Source: Flammeovirgaceae bacterium
Lineage (GTDB): Bacteria; Bacteroidota; Bacteroidia; Cytophagales; Cyclobacteriaceae
Assembly (NCBI GenBank): GCA_021298355.1
Contig: JAJTEH010000007.1
Coordinates: 1 to 64,000, forward strand
DNA length: 64,000 nucleotides
Direction of reading: 5' to 3'
In this document: piece by piece, positions 1-8,921 of the stretch
How the letters are laid out: the number at the start of each line of letters is the position of its first letter
Numbering within the stretch: position 1 is the first letter of the stretch
Position numbers and translations under genes: made by a program
Notes under the pieces: generated by a model
What the model was told of the DNA's origin: nothing
Databases searched by the model: none
The model's input: only the letters and a program-made list of their open reading frames with translations

Positions 1-2154
1 AACGAAGCCAGTGGTGTAAATGCCGCTTTGGTTATGGCTTACCATTACGCTGCTGCACAAGGCAAAGAAATAGAGAGTTACTTGCAAAACACAATTGTTT
101 TGTTTGATCCTTGCTACAATCCGGATGGTGTGCAGCGTTTTAGCAGTTGGGTAAATGCACGCAAAAGCAAACTAATATCGACCGATCCTAACGATACCGA
201 ACACAACGAAGCCTGGCCGGGTGGTAGATTTAATCACTATTGGTTTGATTTAAACCGCGATTGGCTGGTGGCGCAACATCCCGAGTCGCAAGCTCGGGCA
301 AAAACCTATCATAATTGGAAACCCAATGTGTTAACCGACCACCACGAAATGGGAACAAACGCCTCTTTCTTTTTTCAACCCGGTGTGCCCTCGCGCATGC
401 ACCCGATTACGCCAGAAAAAAATTTAGAGTTAACCCGAAAAATAGGTACGTACCATGCTAAAGCTCTGGATAACATCGGCAGTTATTATTATACTCAAGA
501 AGGCTTCGATGATTTTTACTATGGCAAAGGCTCAACCTTTCCGGATGTGCACGGAGCGATAGGTATTTTATTTGAACAGGCCAGCTCAAGGGGGCACGCA
601 CAAGAAAGCATTAACGGAACACTTCGTTTTCCTTTTACTATACGCAATCAGTTTGTTACCAGTTTAAGTTCTTTAAAAGCGGTAAACGAAATGCGCGAAG
701 AGTTGCTAAACTACCAACGCCAGTTTTTTAAAGATGCCATTGCAGAAGCAGCTAAAGATGTAAACAAAGCCATTGTGTTTGGCTCGATAAAAGATAAAGC
801 CAAATCTAATTTGCTAACAGAAATATTAATAAGGCATCAAATTGATGTATATAAATTAAACGCTAACCAAACCATAAACGGAAAACCATTCGATACCGAA
901 TCTGCTTATATCATACCGTTAAACCAGCCACAATATAAACTCATTAAGAGTGCATTCGAGAAAAGAACAACGTTTAAAGACAGTCTCTTCTACGATATTT
1001 CCAGTTGGACCCTGCCTCTTGCATTTGGTTTGGAGTATGAAGAATTAAAAACCACATTACCAATGGGCGAAAAAATAACGGAGGCTATACTAAATACTGG
1101 CAAAAGAATAGGAGGCAAAAGCTCTTATGCCTATGTATTAGAACCAACACCTTATTATTTGCCACGCGCCATGAATAGGCTTTTACAAAATGGACTTCGC
1201 TTAAAAGTGGCTAACGATCCGTTTTACAATACCGAAGGAAAAAAATTTGAACGAGGAAGTATATTGCTACAAGTAAGTGGCCAGGAGAAAAACCCCGAAG
1301 TAATTGAGTTTTTGTTAAACGAAATTACAACAAAAGATGGCATAGATGTGTATGCCTTTAATACTGGCCTGGATTACAAAGGAATAAGTTTAGGAAGTTC
1401 ATCTTTTACACCGGTGCGAAAACCAGAAATAGCCATGCTTGTTGGCGATGGAATTTCGGCAACTGATGCTGGCGAAATATGGCATTTGTTAGATACACGC
1501 TACGAAATTCCGGTAACGCTTATACCTGTAGATGTAATGAATCGCGCAAACTTAAGTAAGTACAACACGATTATTATGCCGGCATCATTTGGTAACTTGG
1601 GGTTAACCGAAAACACAAGAGAAAAACTAAAAGCCTGGACACAGGCAGGAGGAACAATCATTGCTTTCGAAAATGCACTTACCTGGCTTACTAATGCAGG
1701 CCTTGCTAAATTTGAGATGAAGAAGGATGAGGAGAAAAAAGATGCGCCTAAACCAAGGCCATATGCCGATATTGAAGAATACAGTGGAGCACAAGAAACC
1801 AGTGGAGCAATTTTTGAAGCTGTGGCCGATTTAACACATCCTTTGTTATATGGTTATACCCAAAACAAACTACCCATCTTTAAAGGAAATAATTTGTATA
1901 TGGAAAAGGCTAAAAATGCTTACGGTAATCCTTTGGTGTTTACAACTTCACCTTTATTGAGTGGCTATATTAGCAAACAGAATTACGTAAAAATAAAAGA
2001 GGCGTCTGTTATTGGTGTATCTGCTTTAGGGCAAGGCAGAGTAATTGGTTTTACAGATAACCTATGTTTCAGAGCCTTTTGGTTTGGTTCAAATAAAATG
2101 TTGGCCAACGCCATCTTTTTTGGAAATGGAATAAACGCAGCATCAGGGCGATAA
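1..2154 (+). CDS. M14 family zinc carboxypeptidase, 5' end outside the window
   Basis: Secreted or periplasmic metallo-carboxypeptidase of the M14 family; the reading frame is open from base 1, so the N-terminus, including the signal peptide and the HxxE zinc motif, lies outside. Visible family landmarks are NPDGVQRF (about residue 40 of the fragment), DLNRDW (about 83), the third zinc histidine in DHHEMG (about 113-118) and the candidate catalytic glutamate in ILFEQASSRG (about 190). The C-terminal half (about 470-700) looks like a class I glutamine-amidotransferase-like flavodoxin fold, with IAMLVGDGIS and YNTIIMPAS, an arrangement common in large Bacteroidota M14 proteins. It ends in front of a strong hairpin terminator. 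Family assignment is confident; the substrate is unknown. It is not a pseudogene by any sign in the visible part. Confidence 0.88.
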   Translation, partial: NEASGVNAALVMAYHYAAAQGKEIESYLQNTIVLFDPCYNPDGVQRFSSWVNARKSKLISTDPNDTEHNEAWPGGRFNHYWFDLNRDWLVAQHPESQARAKTYHNWKPNVLTDHHEMGTNASFFFQPGVPSRMHPITPEKNLELTRKIGTYHAKALDNIGSYYYTQEGFDDFYYGKGSTFPDVHGAIGILFEQASSRGHAQESINGTLRFPFTIRNQFVTSLSSLKAVNEMREELLNYQRQFFKDAIAEAAKDVNKAIVFGSIKDKAKSNLLTEILIRHQIDVYKLNANQTINGKPFDTESAYIIPLNQPQYKLIKSAFEKRTTFKDSLFYDISSWTLPLAFGLEYEELKTTLPMGEKITEAILNTGKRIGGKSSYAYVLEPTPYYLPRAMNRLLQNGLRLKVANDPFYNTEGKKFERGSILLQVSGQEKNPEVIEFLLNEITTKDGIDVYAFNTGLDYKGISLGSSSFTPVRKPEIAMLVGDGISATDAGEIWHLLDTRYEIPVTLIPVDVMNRANLSKYNTIIMPASFGNLGLTENTREKLKAWTQAGGTIIAFENALTWLTNAGLAKFEMKKDEEKKDAPKPRPYADIEEYSGAQETSGAIFEAVADLTHPLLYGYTQNKLPIFKGNNLYMEKAKNAYGNPLVFTTSPLLSGYISKQNYVKIKEASVIGVSALGQGRVIGFTDNLCFRAFWFGSNKMLANAIFFGNGINAASGR

Positions 2155-2171
2155 GCAATGAAATAAAAATT

Positions 2172-2216
2172 ACCGGTCGGTCGAAAAGAAAGGAATTTCA
2201 CCGACCGGTTTTATTT
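2172..2216 (+). terminator. Rho-independent terminator after the M14 peptidase gene
   Basis: Perfect 10-bp arms (accggtcggt at 2172-2181 and accgaccggt at 2200-2209), with further gaaa/tttc pairing inside the loop, followed by a T-rich tail. It lies 18 bp after the stop codon at 2154. Confidence 0.8.
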
Positions 2217-2274
2217 TATACAACATTTCATTTTTTCTATTCGTAAGTAATGTTCATTTTTCGCATCAGATAAA

Positions 2275-4053
2275 ATGAAGTACACGTTTTTCTTTACTCT
2301 CTTTTTTGTAAGCCAACTGTTTGTAGTAGCCCAAAGCGATACAACACGCAAAAAAATTACTGGAGTATTAAAAGAAAAAGCGATTAAAGAGATAACCAGA
2401 AAACCACCAGTAGAAGGCCAAAACATAGCCCGAAGCGAAGACGCTTACATACCCTTCGAAGGAAAAATTGTAAGGAACATTACGGTCCATCACATCGGTT
2501 TCGAAAAATCAATTTACGATAGCACCAAGTATTTCAGGAATTTGGCTACTAAAGTGGCTAATGCTTTGCATACTACAACACGAGATGAAGTTATCCGGCA
2601 TAACTTATTTGTAAAAGAAAATAAACCTCTTAATCCGTACAGGCTTGCAGATAACGAACGTTACTTGCGCGATCTTGATTTTATTCTCGATTCTAAAATT
2701 GAAATTCGTGAAGTTGATGGAACCGAAGATTCTGTTGATATAGAAATATACACACGCGATGTATTCAGTATAGGGTTTAGGGTAGATCCTAGTAAGTTTA
2801 ATGTTTACGAGTTTAATACGTATGATGCCAATTTATTTGGCTATGGCCAACGCATACAAGTAAATACATTGTGGGATACAAGACGCGAACCCCGCACTGG
2901 CTACGAGTTTTTTTACAGAAAAAACAGCATAGCCGGTTCGCTTATCAATGCAACGGTGGGTTATACTGAAATTAACAATGGCAGAAGTTATGGCCAGGAA
3001 AACGAACACGCTTTGTATGTAAGATTAGAAAGACCACTTGTATCGCCATACACCAGACTTGCCGGAGGGTTAGAATTAAGCAGGAATTACTCGGTTAACA
3101 ACTACCAGGTAGTAAAAGAAGATTTTAGAAAGTATACCTATGCGTTAGAAGATATTTGGTTGGGATATAACATGGGTGTAAAAAATGTTTTAAACAACCG
3201 AAAGAGACATTTTGTGGCGATGCGCTATTTCAATCAGACATTTACAACCCGGCCTAACCAAATTGCAGAAAGTAACAATCCGTTATATAACAGTCAGCGG
3301 TTTTTTTTAACCTCCATTACTTTTTACGAACAAAATTTCTACGAAACCAATTTTATTTATGGCTTTGGCCGAACCGAAGATGTACCGTATGGATACAAAG
3401 CAACTATAACCAGCGGATGGGCCAGCGAATTTGGTGTAGATAGGCTATATACTGGCGCAAGTGTATCGAAAGATTTTATAACAAAAACCGGAAATATATT
3501 TTCTGGTACGGCAGCTATTGGGGCCTTTCATAATAAAGGGAAATCAGAAGATGGATTTGTAACGGCAACGGCCAGTTATTTTAGCAAACTATTTCCTTTA
3601 AAGAAGGCGAAATTCAGGGGGTTGTTAGAATTAAATTATGCACAGGCACTTGCGAATAGGTTTAGCCCATTGCTAACCGTGAATAATCAGTTAAACGATT
3701 TTACGGCCGACAGTTTGTTTTTATATAGGCGATTAGTTTTAACCAACGAGAATACATTTTTTACAAATTGGGCTTTAGGAGGTTTTAGAATGGCGTGGTT
3801 TGGTTCGGTAGAAGGCGCATTGGCACAACAAAGCCGAACAGGAAATCTGTTACAGGATGTATATTGGGGTATGAATGGCGGAATACGCATGCGAAACGAA
3901 AACGTAATTTTTGGAACGATAGAATTGCGTGCATTTGTATATCCTAAAACAGTACCTGGGGTAGATAATTTTAGTGTACGTATTAGTACTAACGTTCGGC
4001 TAAAGTATACAGGGCAGTTTGTACGCCCTCCGGAGTTTATCCGGTATAATTGA
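2275..4053 (+). CDS. Outer-membrane beta-barrel protein with POTRA-like N-terminus
   Basis: A 592-residue exported protein. Residues 1-19 form a signal peptide ending near VVAQS. Residues about 55-160 contain a POTRA-like stretch (GKIVRNITVHHIGF, then alternating strand/helix ending in SVDIEIYTRDVFSIG). The rest is rich in alternating aromatic strands typical of a barrel (for example GYEFFYRKN and FVAMRYFNQTF), and it closes with a strand-like segment near RLKYTGQF. This layout recalls the Omp85/BamA-TamA or ShlB style. I see only one POTRA-like unit, so it is shorter than BamA (about 800 residues) and is not a confident family member. It stands alone between two terminators. Function unknown; outer-membrane location is inferred from sequence character. 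Confidence 0.65.
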   Translation: MKYTFFFTLFFVSQLFVVAQSDTTRKKITGVLKEKAIKEITRKPPVEGQNIARSEDAYIPFEGKIVRNITVHHIGFEKSIYDSTKYFRNLATKVANALHTTTRDEVIRHNLFVKENKPLNPYRLADNERYLRDLDFILDSKIEIREVDGTEDSVDIEIYTRDVFSIGFRVDPSKFNVYEFNTYDANLFGYGQRIQVNTLWDTRREPRTGYEFFYRKNSIAGSLINATVGYTEINNGRSYGQENEHALYVRLERPLVSPYTRLAGGLELSRNYSVNNYQVVKEDFRKYTYALEDIWLGYNMGVKNVLNNRKRHFVAMRYFNQTFTTRPNQIAESNNPLYNSQRFFLTSITFYEQNFYETNFIYGFGRTEDVPYGYKATITSGWASEFGVDRLYTGASVSKDFITKTGNIFSGTAAIGAFHNKGKSEDGFVTATASYFSKLFPLKKAKFRGLLELNYAQALANRFSPLLTVNNQLNDFTADSLFLYRRLVLTNENTFFTNWALGGFRMAWFGSVEGALAQQSRTGNLLQDVYWGMNGGIRMRNENVIFGTIELRAFVYPKTVPGVDNFSVRISTNVRLKYTGQFVRPPEFIRYN

Positions 4054-4136
4054 TGTTGATTTTTTTACAGGCTATCAGCGTATTTTGAAAAGGCAATAAG
4101 CTTCAACGTTTTTTTTCTTACATAGTTTTAATGAGA

Positions 4137-4167
4137 AAAGGCGAAGGTTTTAGACTTCGCCCTTTTT
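4137..4167. terminator. Bidirectional terminator between convergent genes
   Basis: Stem ggcgaag (4140-4146) pairs with cttcgcc (4155-4161), flanked by an A-run on the left and a T-run on the right. It can serve the barrel gene on the plus strand and the lipoprotein gene on the minus strand. Confidence 0.65.
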
Positions 4168-4188
4168 ATTTGGTTTACTTAAGATCGA

Positions 4189-5451
4189 TTAATAATACTG
4201 GTAGGTTATAATACTTCCATCCATATAAGATGAAAGACAACTTTCGGGATTCTGTACAGTTCTTTCGAGAAGTTTAGAAATATTTTCGGTATAAGAGAAT
4301 TTCTGACTTATCGAACAATTGTATGTTACATTTCCGAGGGCATCGTAGTGTATGTAAGTAAGTTCAGTAATTAGAAAGCTTGTTAATGGTTGCTTAAGAA
4401 GGTCATTCATATCAAAGATTCCAATAAATTCATTTTTTGGATAATCAATGTAAGAGTATGAAATCCTGTTAAATGATTTTTTATCGCCATTAGGGGATAC
4501 AATGTATTTCATTTCAACTTCCTTGCCTCCAGAATATGAAAATTCTGTTCTGTAAAACGCTCCAATACTACTTGGCCAGTTTTTAGTTTCAGCATACTTT
4601 GGAATTTTGGCATTATCATCTGAATAATAGTAATCCGTTTTACTTTGTTGGTTAGAAGATGTTTTCTGAATGACCGAACTAACTCTACCATACCCATCAT
4701 AGGTATATGCTCTGCTATTTGTTAGCAGATTACCATTATCAAAGGATTTTAATTCTTCAATGTTTCCTTTTTGGTTATACTTAAGAGTTGTAAAGCTAAT
4801 TACCGAACATTTGCTTTCTACGGGGTAACAGTAATAACTCGTTATTTTTTCAACTTTCCCTAAATCGTTGTATTGGTATACCGCTTTATTGGTTAAACCA
4901 GAACCTTCATCGATTAGTATTTCTTTTAGCTTACCAGTTAAGTTTACATTTTCTACCACTTCAAAAGTTGCGTAACCATATTCACTTGCCGGTTTAGTAA
5001 CTTTAGTAACAACAAAAGTTGTTTTTGTTTCTTCGTCAGCGTTAATGAAAAATTTATGGGGTAAAACATCTACTACACCTGCAGCACCGGGCGTGCCGCT
5101 TTTAGGCACAACGTGCGTTACCTGGTTTTGTGCATTTACTACTAACAAATCCGTGATTTGGTATTCGCCTACAGGTAACTTTAGTTTTTCATTATCAGAA
5201 GTTACAAACTGCCCCGAAAAATTGTAGAGATCTAAACGCTGTAAGTTTAAAACACTTTCGCCTTTACTATTTTTAATGGAAATTAATATGGCAGTGGGTG
5301 CAAATACTTCACTTGTTTTGGCGTTTGAACTTCCTGAAAAGCTTAAACTAAACTTGCCTTGTTCAGGCTTGGTATCTTGCTCAATTTCGCAAGCAACTGT
5401 TAGCATTAAGAACAATAGAAGAAGGGATTGAGCTTTGTTCTTGGCTAGCAT
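4189..5451 (-). CDS. Lipoprotein with YD-repeat-like segments
   Basis: A 420-residue predicted lipoprotein. The signal peptide ends in a lipobox with Cys21 (LTVAC). Residues about 25-170 look like an all-beta domain preceding a region with short YD/RHS-like elements: YQYNDLGKVEKITSY, YTYDGYGRVSSVIQ and YIHYDALGNVTYN. Such elements in Bacteroidota occur in cell-surface lipoproteins. I recognise no enzymatic motif. It is monocistronic, ends at a shared terminator, and has an inverted repeat about 55-85 bp before its start. Function unknown; surface or periplasmic lipoprotein is the safe call. Confidence 0.7.
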   Translation of the reverse strand: MLAKNKAQSLLLLFLMLTVACEIEQDTKPEQGKFSLSFSGSSNAKTSEVFAPTAILISIKNSKGESVLNLQRLDLYNFSGQFVTSDNEKLKLPVGEYQITDLLVVNAQNQVTHVVPKSGTPGAAGVVDVLPHKFFINADEETKTTFVVTKVTKPASEYGYATFEVVENVNLTGKLKEILIDEGSGLTNKAVYQYNDLGKVEKITSYYCYPVESKCSVISFTTLKYNQKGNIEELKSFDNGNLLTNSRAYTYDGYGRVSSVIQKTSSNQQSKTDYYYSDDNAKIPKYAETKNWPSSIGAFYRTEFSYSGGKEVEMKYIVSPNGDKKSFNRISYSYIDYPKNEFIGIFDMNDLLKQPLTSFLITELTYIHYDALGNVTYNCSISQKFSYTENISKLLERTVQNPESCLSSYMDGSIITYQYY

Positions 5452-5826
5452 TTTTTTTTGGTTTATGAAATGAATTTACCTAAACAAAAAATGGAAAAAA
5501 GTGAAATAACGTTATACTATATAGATTGAACGTTATTGAATGTGAATAATTTGAAATGCTAATCAAAAAATAGAATTTCAGACATCTTTATTTCCTTAGT
5601 GAAAAGTCTATATTCTTGATAGGGATAGTTACTACTAAGAGAGTGTATTGTTGAAAAGAATAGGGAATAGATTTTAGAATTTGTAGCGATGTAACAAGCC
5701 AGAGTAGAAAGAAAATTCCTTGGTCTAAAATCTAAAGAAGTAAGTAACCAAAAAACCTATTGGTACATAATTAACTAAAAATGCAACTACCATTTGATTG
5801 CCGAGCAACCAACAACGAACAACTAT
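5452..5826. other. 375-bp intergenic region with a 9-bp inverted repeat
   Basis: No coding signal is seen on either strand. The only structure noticed is aataacgtt (5505-5513) facing aacgttatt (5529-5537). It lies in the probable 5' region of the minus-strand lipoprotein gene, so it could be an operator or a leader hairpin. The right end (about 5750-5826) lies just downstream of asnS and has no clear hairpin terminator. Confidence 0.4.
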
Positions 5827-7260
5827 TTAAAACTCTGCATTACCCGGAAAACGAGGGTAAGCTATTACATCGCGGATGTTGGTCATGCCCGTAACAAATT
5901 GAATCAAGCGCTCAAAACCTAAACCAAACCCGGAGTGTGGAGCAGAACCAAACTTGCGCAAATCCAGATACCACCAAACGGTTTCCATCGGTATGTTTAA
6001 TTCTTGTACACGCTTCATGATGTTGTCGTAACGCTCTTCGCGCTGCGAGCCTCCAATAATTTCGCCAATGCCTGGAAATAAAACATCCATAGCGGCTACA
6101 GTTTTACCGTCTTCGTTTTGGCGCATGTAAAAAGATTTGATGGCTGCCGGATAGTTGTAGAGGATAACAGGTTTCTTAAAATGTTTTTCAACTAAAAAGC
6201 GTTCGTGTTCGCTTTGTAAATCGGTGCCCCAGTTTTCTACCGGATATTGAAATTTCTTTTTCTTGTTAGGTGTAGAGTTTTTGAGAATATCAATTGACTC
6301 CGTATACGACAACCGTTGGAATTGATTTTCTGTTACAAATTTTAAACGTTCTATTAAACCTAACTCGCTGCGTTGGTCTTGGGGTTTAGCGGCTTCTTCT
6401 TCCTTAGCGCGTTTGTCGAGGAAGTCGAGGTCGTCCTGGCAATTTTCTAATGCGTATTTGCAAAGGTATTGGATAAACTCTTCGGCTAAATCCATGTTGT
6501 CTTGCAAATCGTAGAAAGCCATTTCGGGTTCAATCATCCAAAACTCGGCCAGGTGGCGCGTAGTGTTAGAATTTTCTGCGCGAAAAGTAGGACCGAAAGT
6601 ATAAATTTCTCCGAGACCCATCGCTAGGGTTTCGCCTTCTAATTGTCCGGAAACGGTTAGGTTAGTAGAGCGACCAAAGAAATCTTCTTTAAAATCAATT
6701 TCTCCTTCGGGTGTTTTAGGCAGGTTGTGTATGTCTAACGTTGTTACGCGAAACATATCGCCTGCGCCTTCGGCATCAGAACCTGTTATGATAGGTGTGT
6801 GAACATAAAAAAATCCTTTTTGATTAAAGAACTGATGCACAGCAAAAGCCATGGCGTGGCGTATGCGAAAAACAGTACCAAACGTATTGGTACGTACGCG
6901 CAAGTGCGCGATTTCGCGTAAAAATTCGAGCGAATGTTTTTTAGGTTGGAGTGGAAATTTCTCAGCGTCTGAATCGCCTAAAATTTCTACCGTTGTTGCA
7001 ACCAACTCTACTGCCTGGCCTTTTGCAGGAGAAGGTTGTAGATTTCCTGTGATAGCAAGACAAGCACCTGTTGTGATGCGTTTGAGTATACTTTCTTCTA
7101 CTGAATTAAGTGCGATTACAGCTTGTAAATTGTGTATGGTAGAACCATCGTTTAAAGAAACAAATTGATTGTTGCGAAAAGTGCGCACCCAACCCATTAC
7201 GGTTAAGGTTTGGCCGGTAGGTGCAGTTTGAAGAATTTGTTTGATTTTGATGGTTTTCAT
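5827..7260 (-). CDS. asnS: Asparaginyl-tRNA synthetase
   Basis: Charges tRNA-Asn with asparagine in the cytosol; class IIb aminoacyl-tRNA synthetase. The N-terminal OB-fold anticodon-binding domain covers about residues 14-110 ([20 protein letters not shown]). The class II catalytic core follows, with motif 2 around [21 protein letters not shown] (shown here as its key residues FRAE, H and E) and motif 3 in [12 protein letters not shown]. The 477-residue length is normal for bacterial AsnRS (E. coli 466). The distinction from AspRS is supported by the length, the lack of the GAD insertion domain and the GFGLGFERL motif 3. Single-gene unit; a short inverted repeat aacacg/cgtgtt lies in the leader about 20 bp upstream. 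Confidence 0.96.
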   Translation of the reverse strand: MKTIKIKQILQTAPTGQTLTVMGWVRTFRNNQFVSLNDGSTIHNLQAVIALNSVEESILKRITTGACLAITGNLQPSPAKGQAVELVATTVEILGDSDAEKFPLQPKKHSLEFLREIAHLRVRTNTFGTVFRIRHAMAFAVHQFFNQKGFFYVHTPIITGSDAEGAGDMFRVTTLDIHNLPKTPEGEIDFKEDFFGRSTNLTVSGQLEGETLAMGLGEIYTFGPTFRAENSNTTRHLAEFWMIEPEMAFYDLQDNMDLAEEFIQYLCKYALENCQDDLDFLDKRAKEEEAAKPQDQRSELGLIERLKFVTENQFQRLSYTESIDILKNSTPNKKKKFQYPVENWGTDLQSEHERFLVEKHFKKPVILYNYPAAIKSFYMRQNEDGKTVAAMDVLFPGIGEIIGGSQREERYDNIMKRVQELNIPMETVWWYLDLRKFGSAPHSGFGLGFERLIQFVTGMTNIRDVIAYPRFPGNAEF

Positions 7261-7499
7261 AATGCTAAATAGTAGTAAAACACGAGTTTACGTGTTAAAT
7301 AAGTTCGCAAAAAACGCGATTTGCGCACAGAGATGCAAGTGTTGTTGAAGGGAAAAGGAGGAATTAAGCTTTGGGTTACTTTATTAAATGGAGTTACTTT
7401 TATTTGAAAGTGATTATATCAACCAAAAATTTTCATCACAGAATTCTCACATTTAAATATGAAATATGAATGATTTAAATTTGGTCTTACTTTAAAGAA

Positions 7500-7530
7500 T
7501 TGAATATCTTCTTAATACCTATTATATTTG
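7500..7530 (+). promoter_or_regulatory. Bacteroidota-type promoter, probably giving a leaderless mRNA
   Basis: TTG at 7500-7502, a 20-nt spacer, and a perfect -7 element TATATTTG (consensus TAnnTTTG) at 7523-7530. The ATG of the next gene starts at 7535, only 4 nt after the -7 element, so transcription would begin at or next to the start codon. Confidence 0.5.
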
Positions 7531-7534
7531 ATTT

Positions 7535-7840
7535 ATGGCTAAAAGAGTAAAAATTAAAAGAAGAATTGTGACGTATACACCCTCTTTAGGTCGAGTGATA
7601 GCAAAAAGAGCCAGACGCACAGGAACTGGTAGATACCACGTGATTTCATCAATTTCTGCTGATGGTAAATGGAGTTTAATTTCGGAAGGCTCTACAAGAC
7701 CAATACGAGATTTTGCAACAAAAAATGCAGCAGTTAGGTATGTTAAACGTTCAGATATTAGTAAGGGAAAAGGTTATTTGGTGATTCATAGTAAGGATGG
7801 AAGAATCCAAGACAAACTAACTCTCCAAGATTACCACTAA
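7535..7840 (+). CDS. DUF2188-like small protein
   Basis: A 101-residue basic protein. The N-terminal 30 residues are strongly positive (AKRVKIKRR, KRARRTGTG). The rest fits the DUF2188 pattern: a W in KWSLISEGS, an F-x-T-K-x-A-A alignment block (DFATKNAAVRYV) and a closing GYLVIHSKDGRI. DUF2188 proteins have no established function. The only ATG lies 4 nt after a strong -7 promoter element. The stop is 8 bp before the next gene, so the two are probably co-transcribed. The surrounding 7.3-8.5 kb is visibly more A/T-rich than its neighbours, consistent with accessory DNA. Confidence 0.75.
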   Translation: MAKRVKIKRRIVTYTPSLGRVIAKRARRTGTGRYHVISSISADGKWSLISEGSTRPIRDFATKNAAVRYVKRSDISKGKGYLVIHSKDGRIQDKLTLQDYH

Positions 7841-7848
7841 GATATCTA

Positions 7849-8474
7849 ATGCCTTTCGAAAGTAATGTTTTTATAAATTGTCCTTTTGATAATGATTACA
7901 AGTTATTATTAAGACCTTTACTTTTCACAGTTCTTTATCTTGGTTATAAACCAAGGCTTTCGCAAACGCAATCCTCATCCGACATAAGAATTAACCAGAT
8001 TAAATCTTTTATAAGGGATTCGAAATTTGGTATACATGATCTATCAAGATGTAAGCCGCTTAAGGTTGGGGATCTGCCAAGATTTAATATGCCGTATGAA
8101 TTAGGTCTTGATATAGGTTGTCTTGAATTTGGTTCAAGAAATTTAAAACAAAGAAAATCTTGATTCTGGAAACAGAAAGATTTCATTATCAAAAAGTGCT
8201 ATCTGATATTGCAGGTCAGGATATTGAAAACCACGATGATGATCCAAGAACTTTAATTCGTAAAGTAAGGAATTGGTTTGACTCTCAGCGTGTAAGAAAA
8301 TCTTATCCAAGTCCTACAGAAATTTGGATAGCATTCAATCAATTTAGCGCTGATATGAATGATGAATTGCTGGGAAAATACTCTCAAATTGATATTGATG
8401 ATATGCAAGTTGTTGAGTATCTAAGTTTTGCAAATGATTGGATTAAATCATTTAAAAAAAGTAAAAAAGAATAA
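7849..8474 (+). pseudogene. Conserved FINCPFD-family protein broken by a 1-base deletion
   Basis: Two reading frames join into one protein. The first part (7849-8163, frame 1) has VFINCPFDNDYKLLLRPLLF, IRINQIKSFI, SKFGIHDLSR and LPRFNMPYELGLDIG. The second part (8160-8474, but alignable back to about 8151 as KKILILETERFHYQ in frame 3) continues with SDIAGQDIENH and ends at KSKKE. I recognise this order from a widespread unannotated family of about 200 residues; the layout (FI-CPFD, then FGIHDLS, then ELGLDIG) resembles Rossmann-like TIR or nucleoside-deoxyribosyltransferase proteins. The frame moves by -1 within the A-rich stretch 8145-8157, as expected from loss of one A. No classic slippery heptamer is seen. 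A true mutation or a homopolymer sequencing error are both possible. Confidence 0.75.
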
Positions 8475-8596
8475 TCTATTTCATTTTCAGTTTTAGGTTT
8501 TTGACAAGACTTTTTTTTGATTTATTTACTTTCTTATTTTAAAGCATAAATGTTTAATAGACTTTTCTGCTTAATCGTTTATCTTTACACCGTATT

Positions 8597-8640
8597 CCCG
8601 GTTGCCGCTGTTGCAAAACATGCTTCCGGGTTTTTGCTTT
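8597..8640 (+). terminator. Probable terminator of the DUF2188 / FINCPFD unit
   Basis: Interrupted stem cccgg..gc / gc..ccggg (8597-8601 with 8626-8630), an inner tgtt-gcaa-aaca hairpin, then five T and a T-rich tail. It is 122 bp after the stop at 8474. Confidence 0.4.
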
Positions 8641-8887
8641 TACAGGGTTTGCACAAGGGTTATTTCGGGTAGTAGCAAACCTGCTTGAAATGAAAATTTT
8701 AGAAAGGATAAGGGAATGCTAAGAGTTCTTAAAGCTATTTCATCCGATACTTTTATTGATTTATTGATACAATTTTATTGAAATAATTCGGCATTAATTA
8801 CCTGCAGCTTGATGTTTCCCCTTATCTAATTATTGCTATTCCGTTACTAAATTGTTTTAAATGCGGCAGGGATGGAGCGCGTGTTTG

Positions 8888-8921
8888 AGTCTAGCCTAGC
8901 TATATGCAGCTAGGCTAGACT
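8888..8921. repeat. Perfect 14-bp inverted repeat
   Basis: Arms agtctagcctagct (8888-8901) and agctaggctagact (8908-8921) with a 6-nt loop atatgc. It is CTAG-rich and not followed by a T-run on either side, so it is not a standard terminator. It lies 84 bp before rpoN. Confidence 0.8.

Noticed and set aside
8145-8163. Programmed -1 ribosomal frameshift in the FINCPFD gene
   Set aside because: No X-XXY-YYZ slippery heptamer in frame and no clear downstream stem; a simple deletion is more likely.
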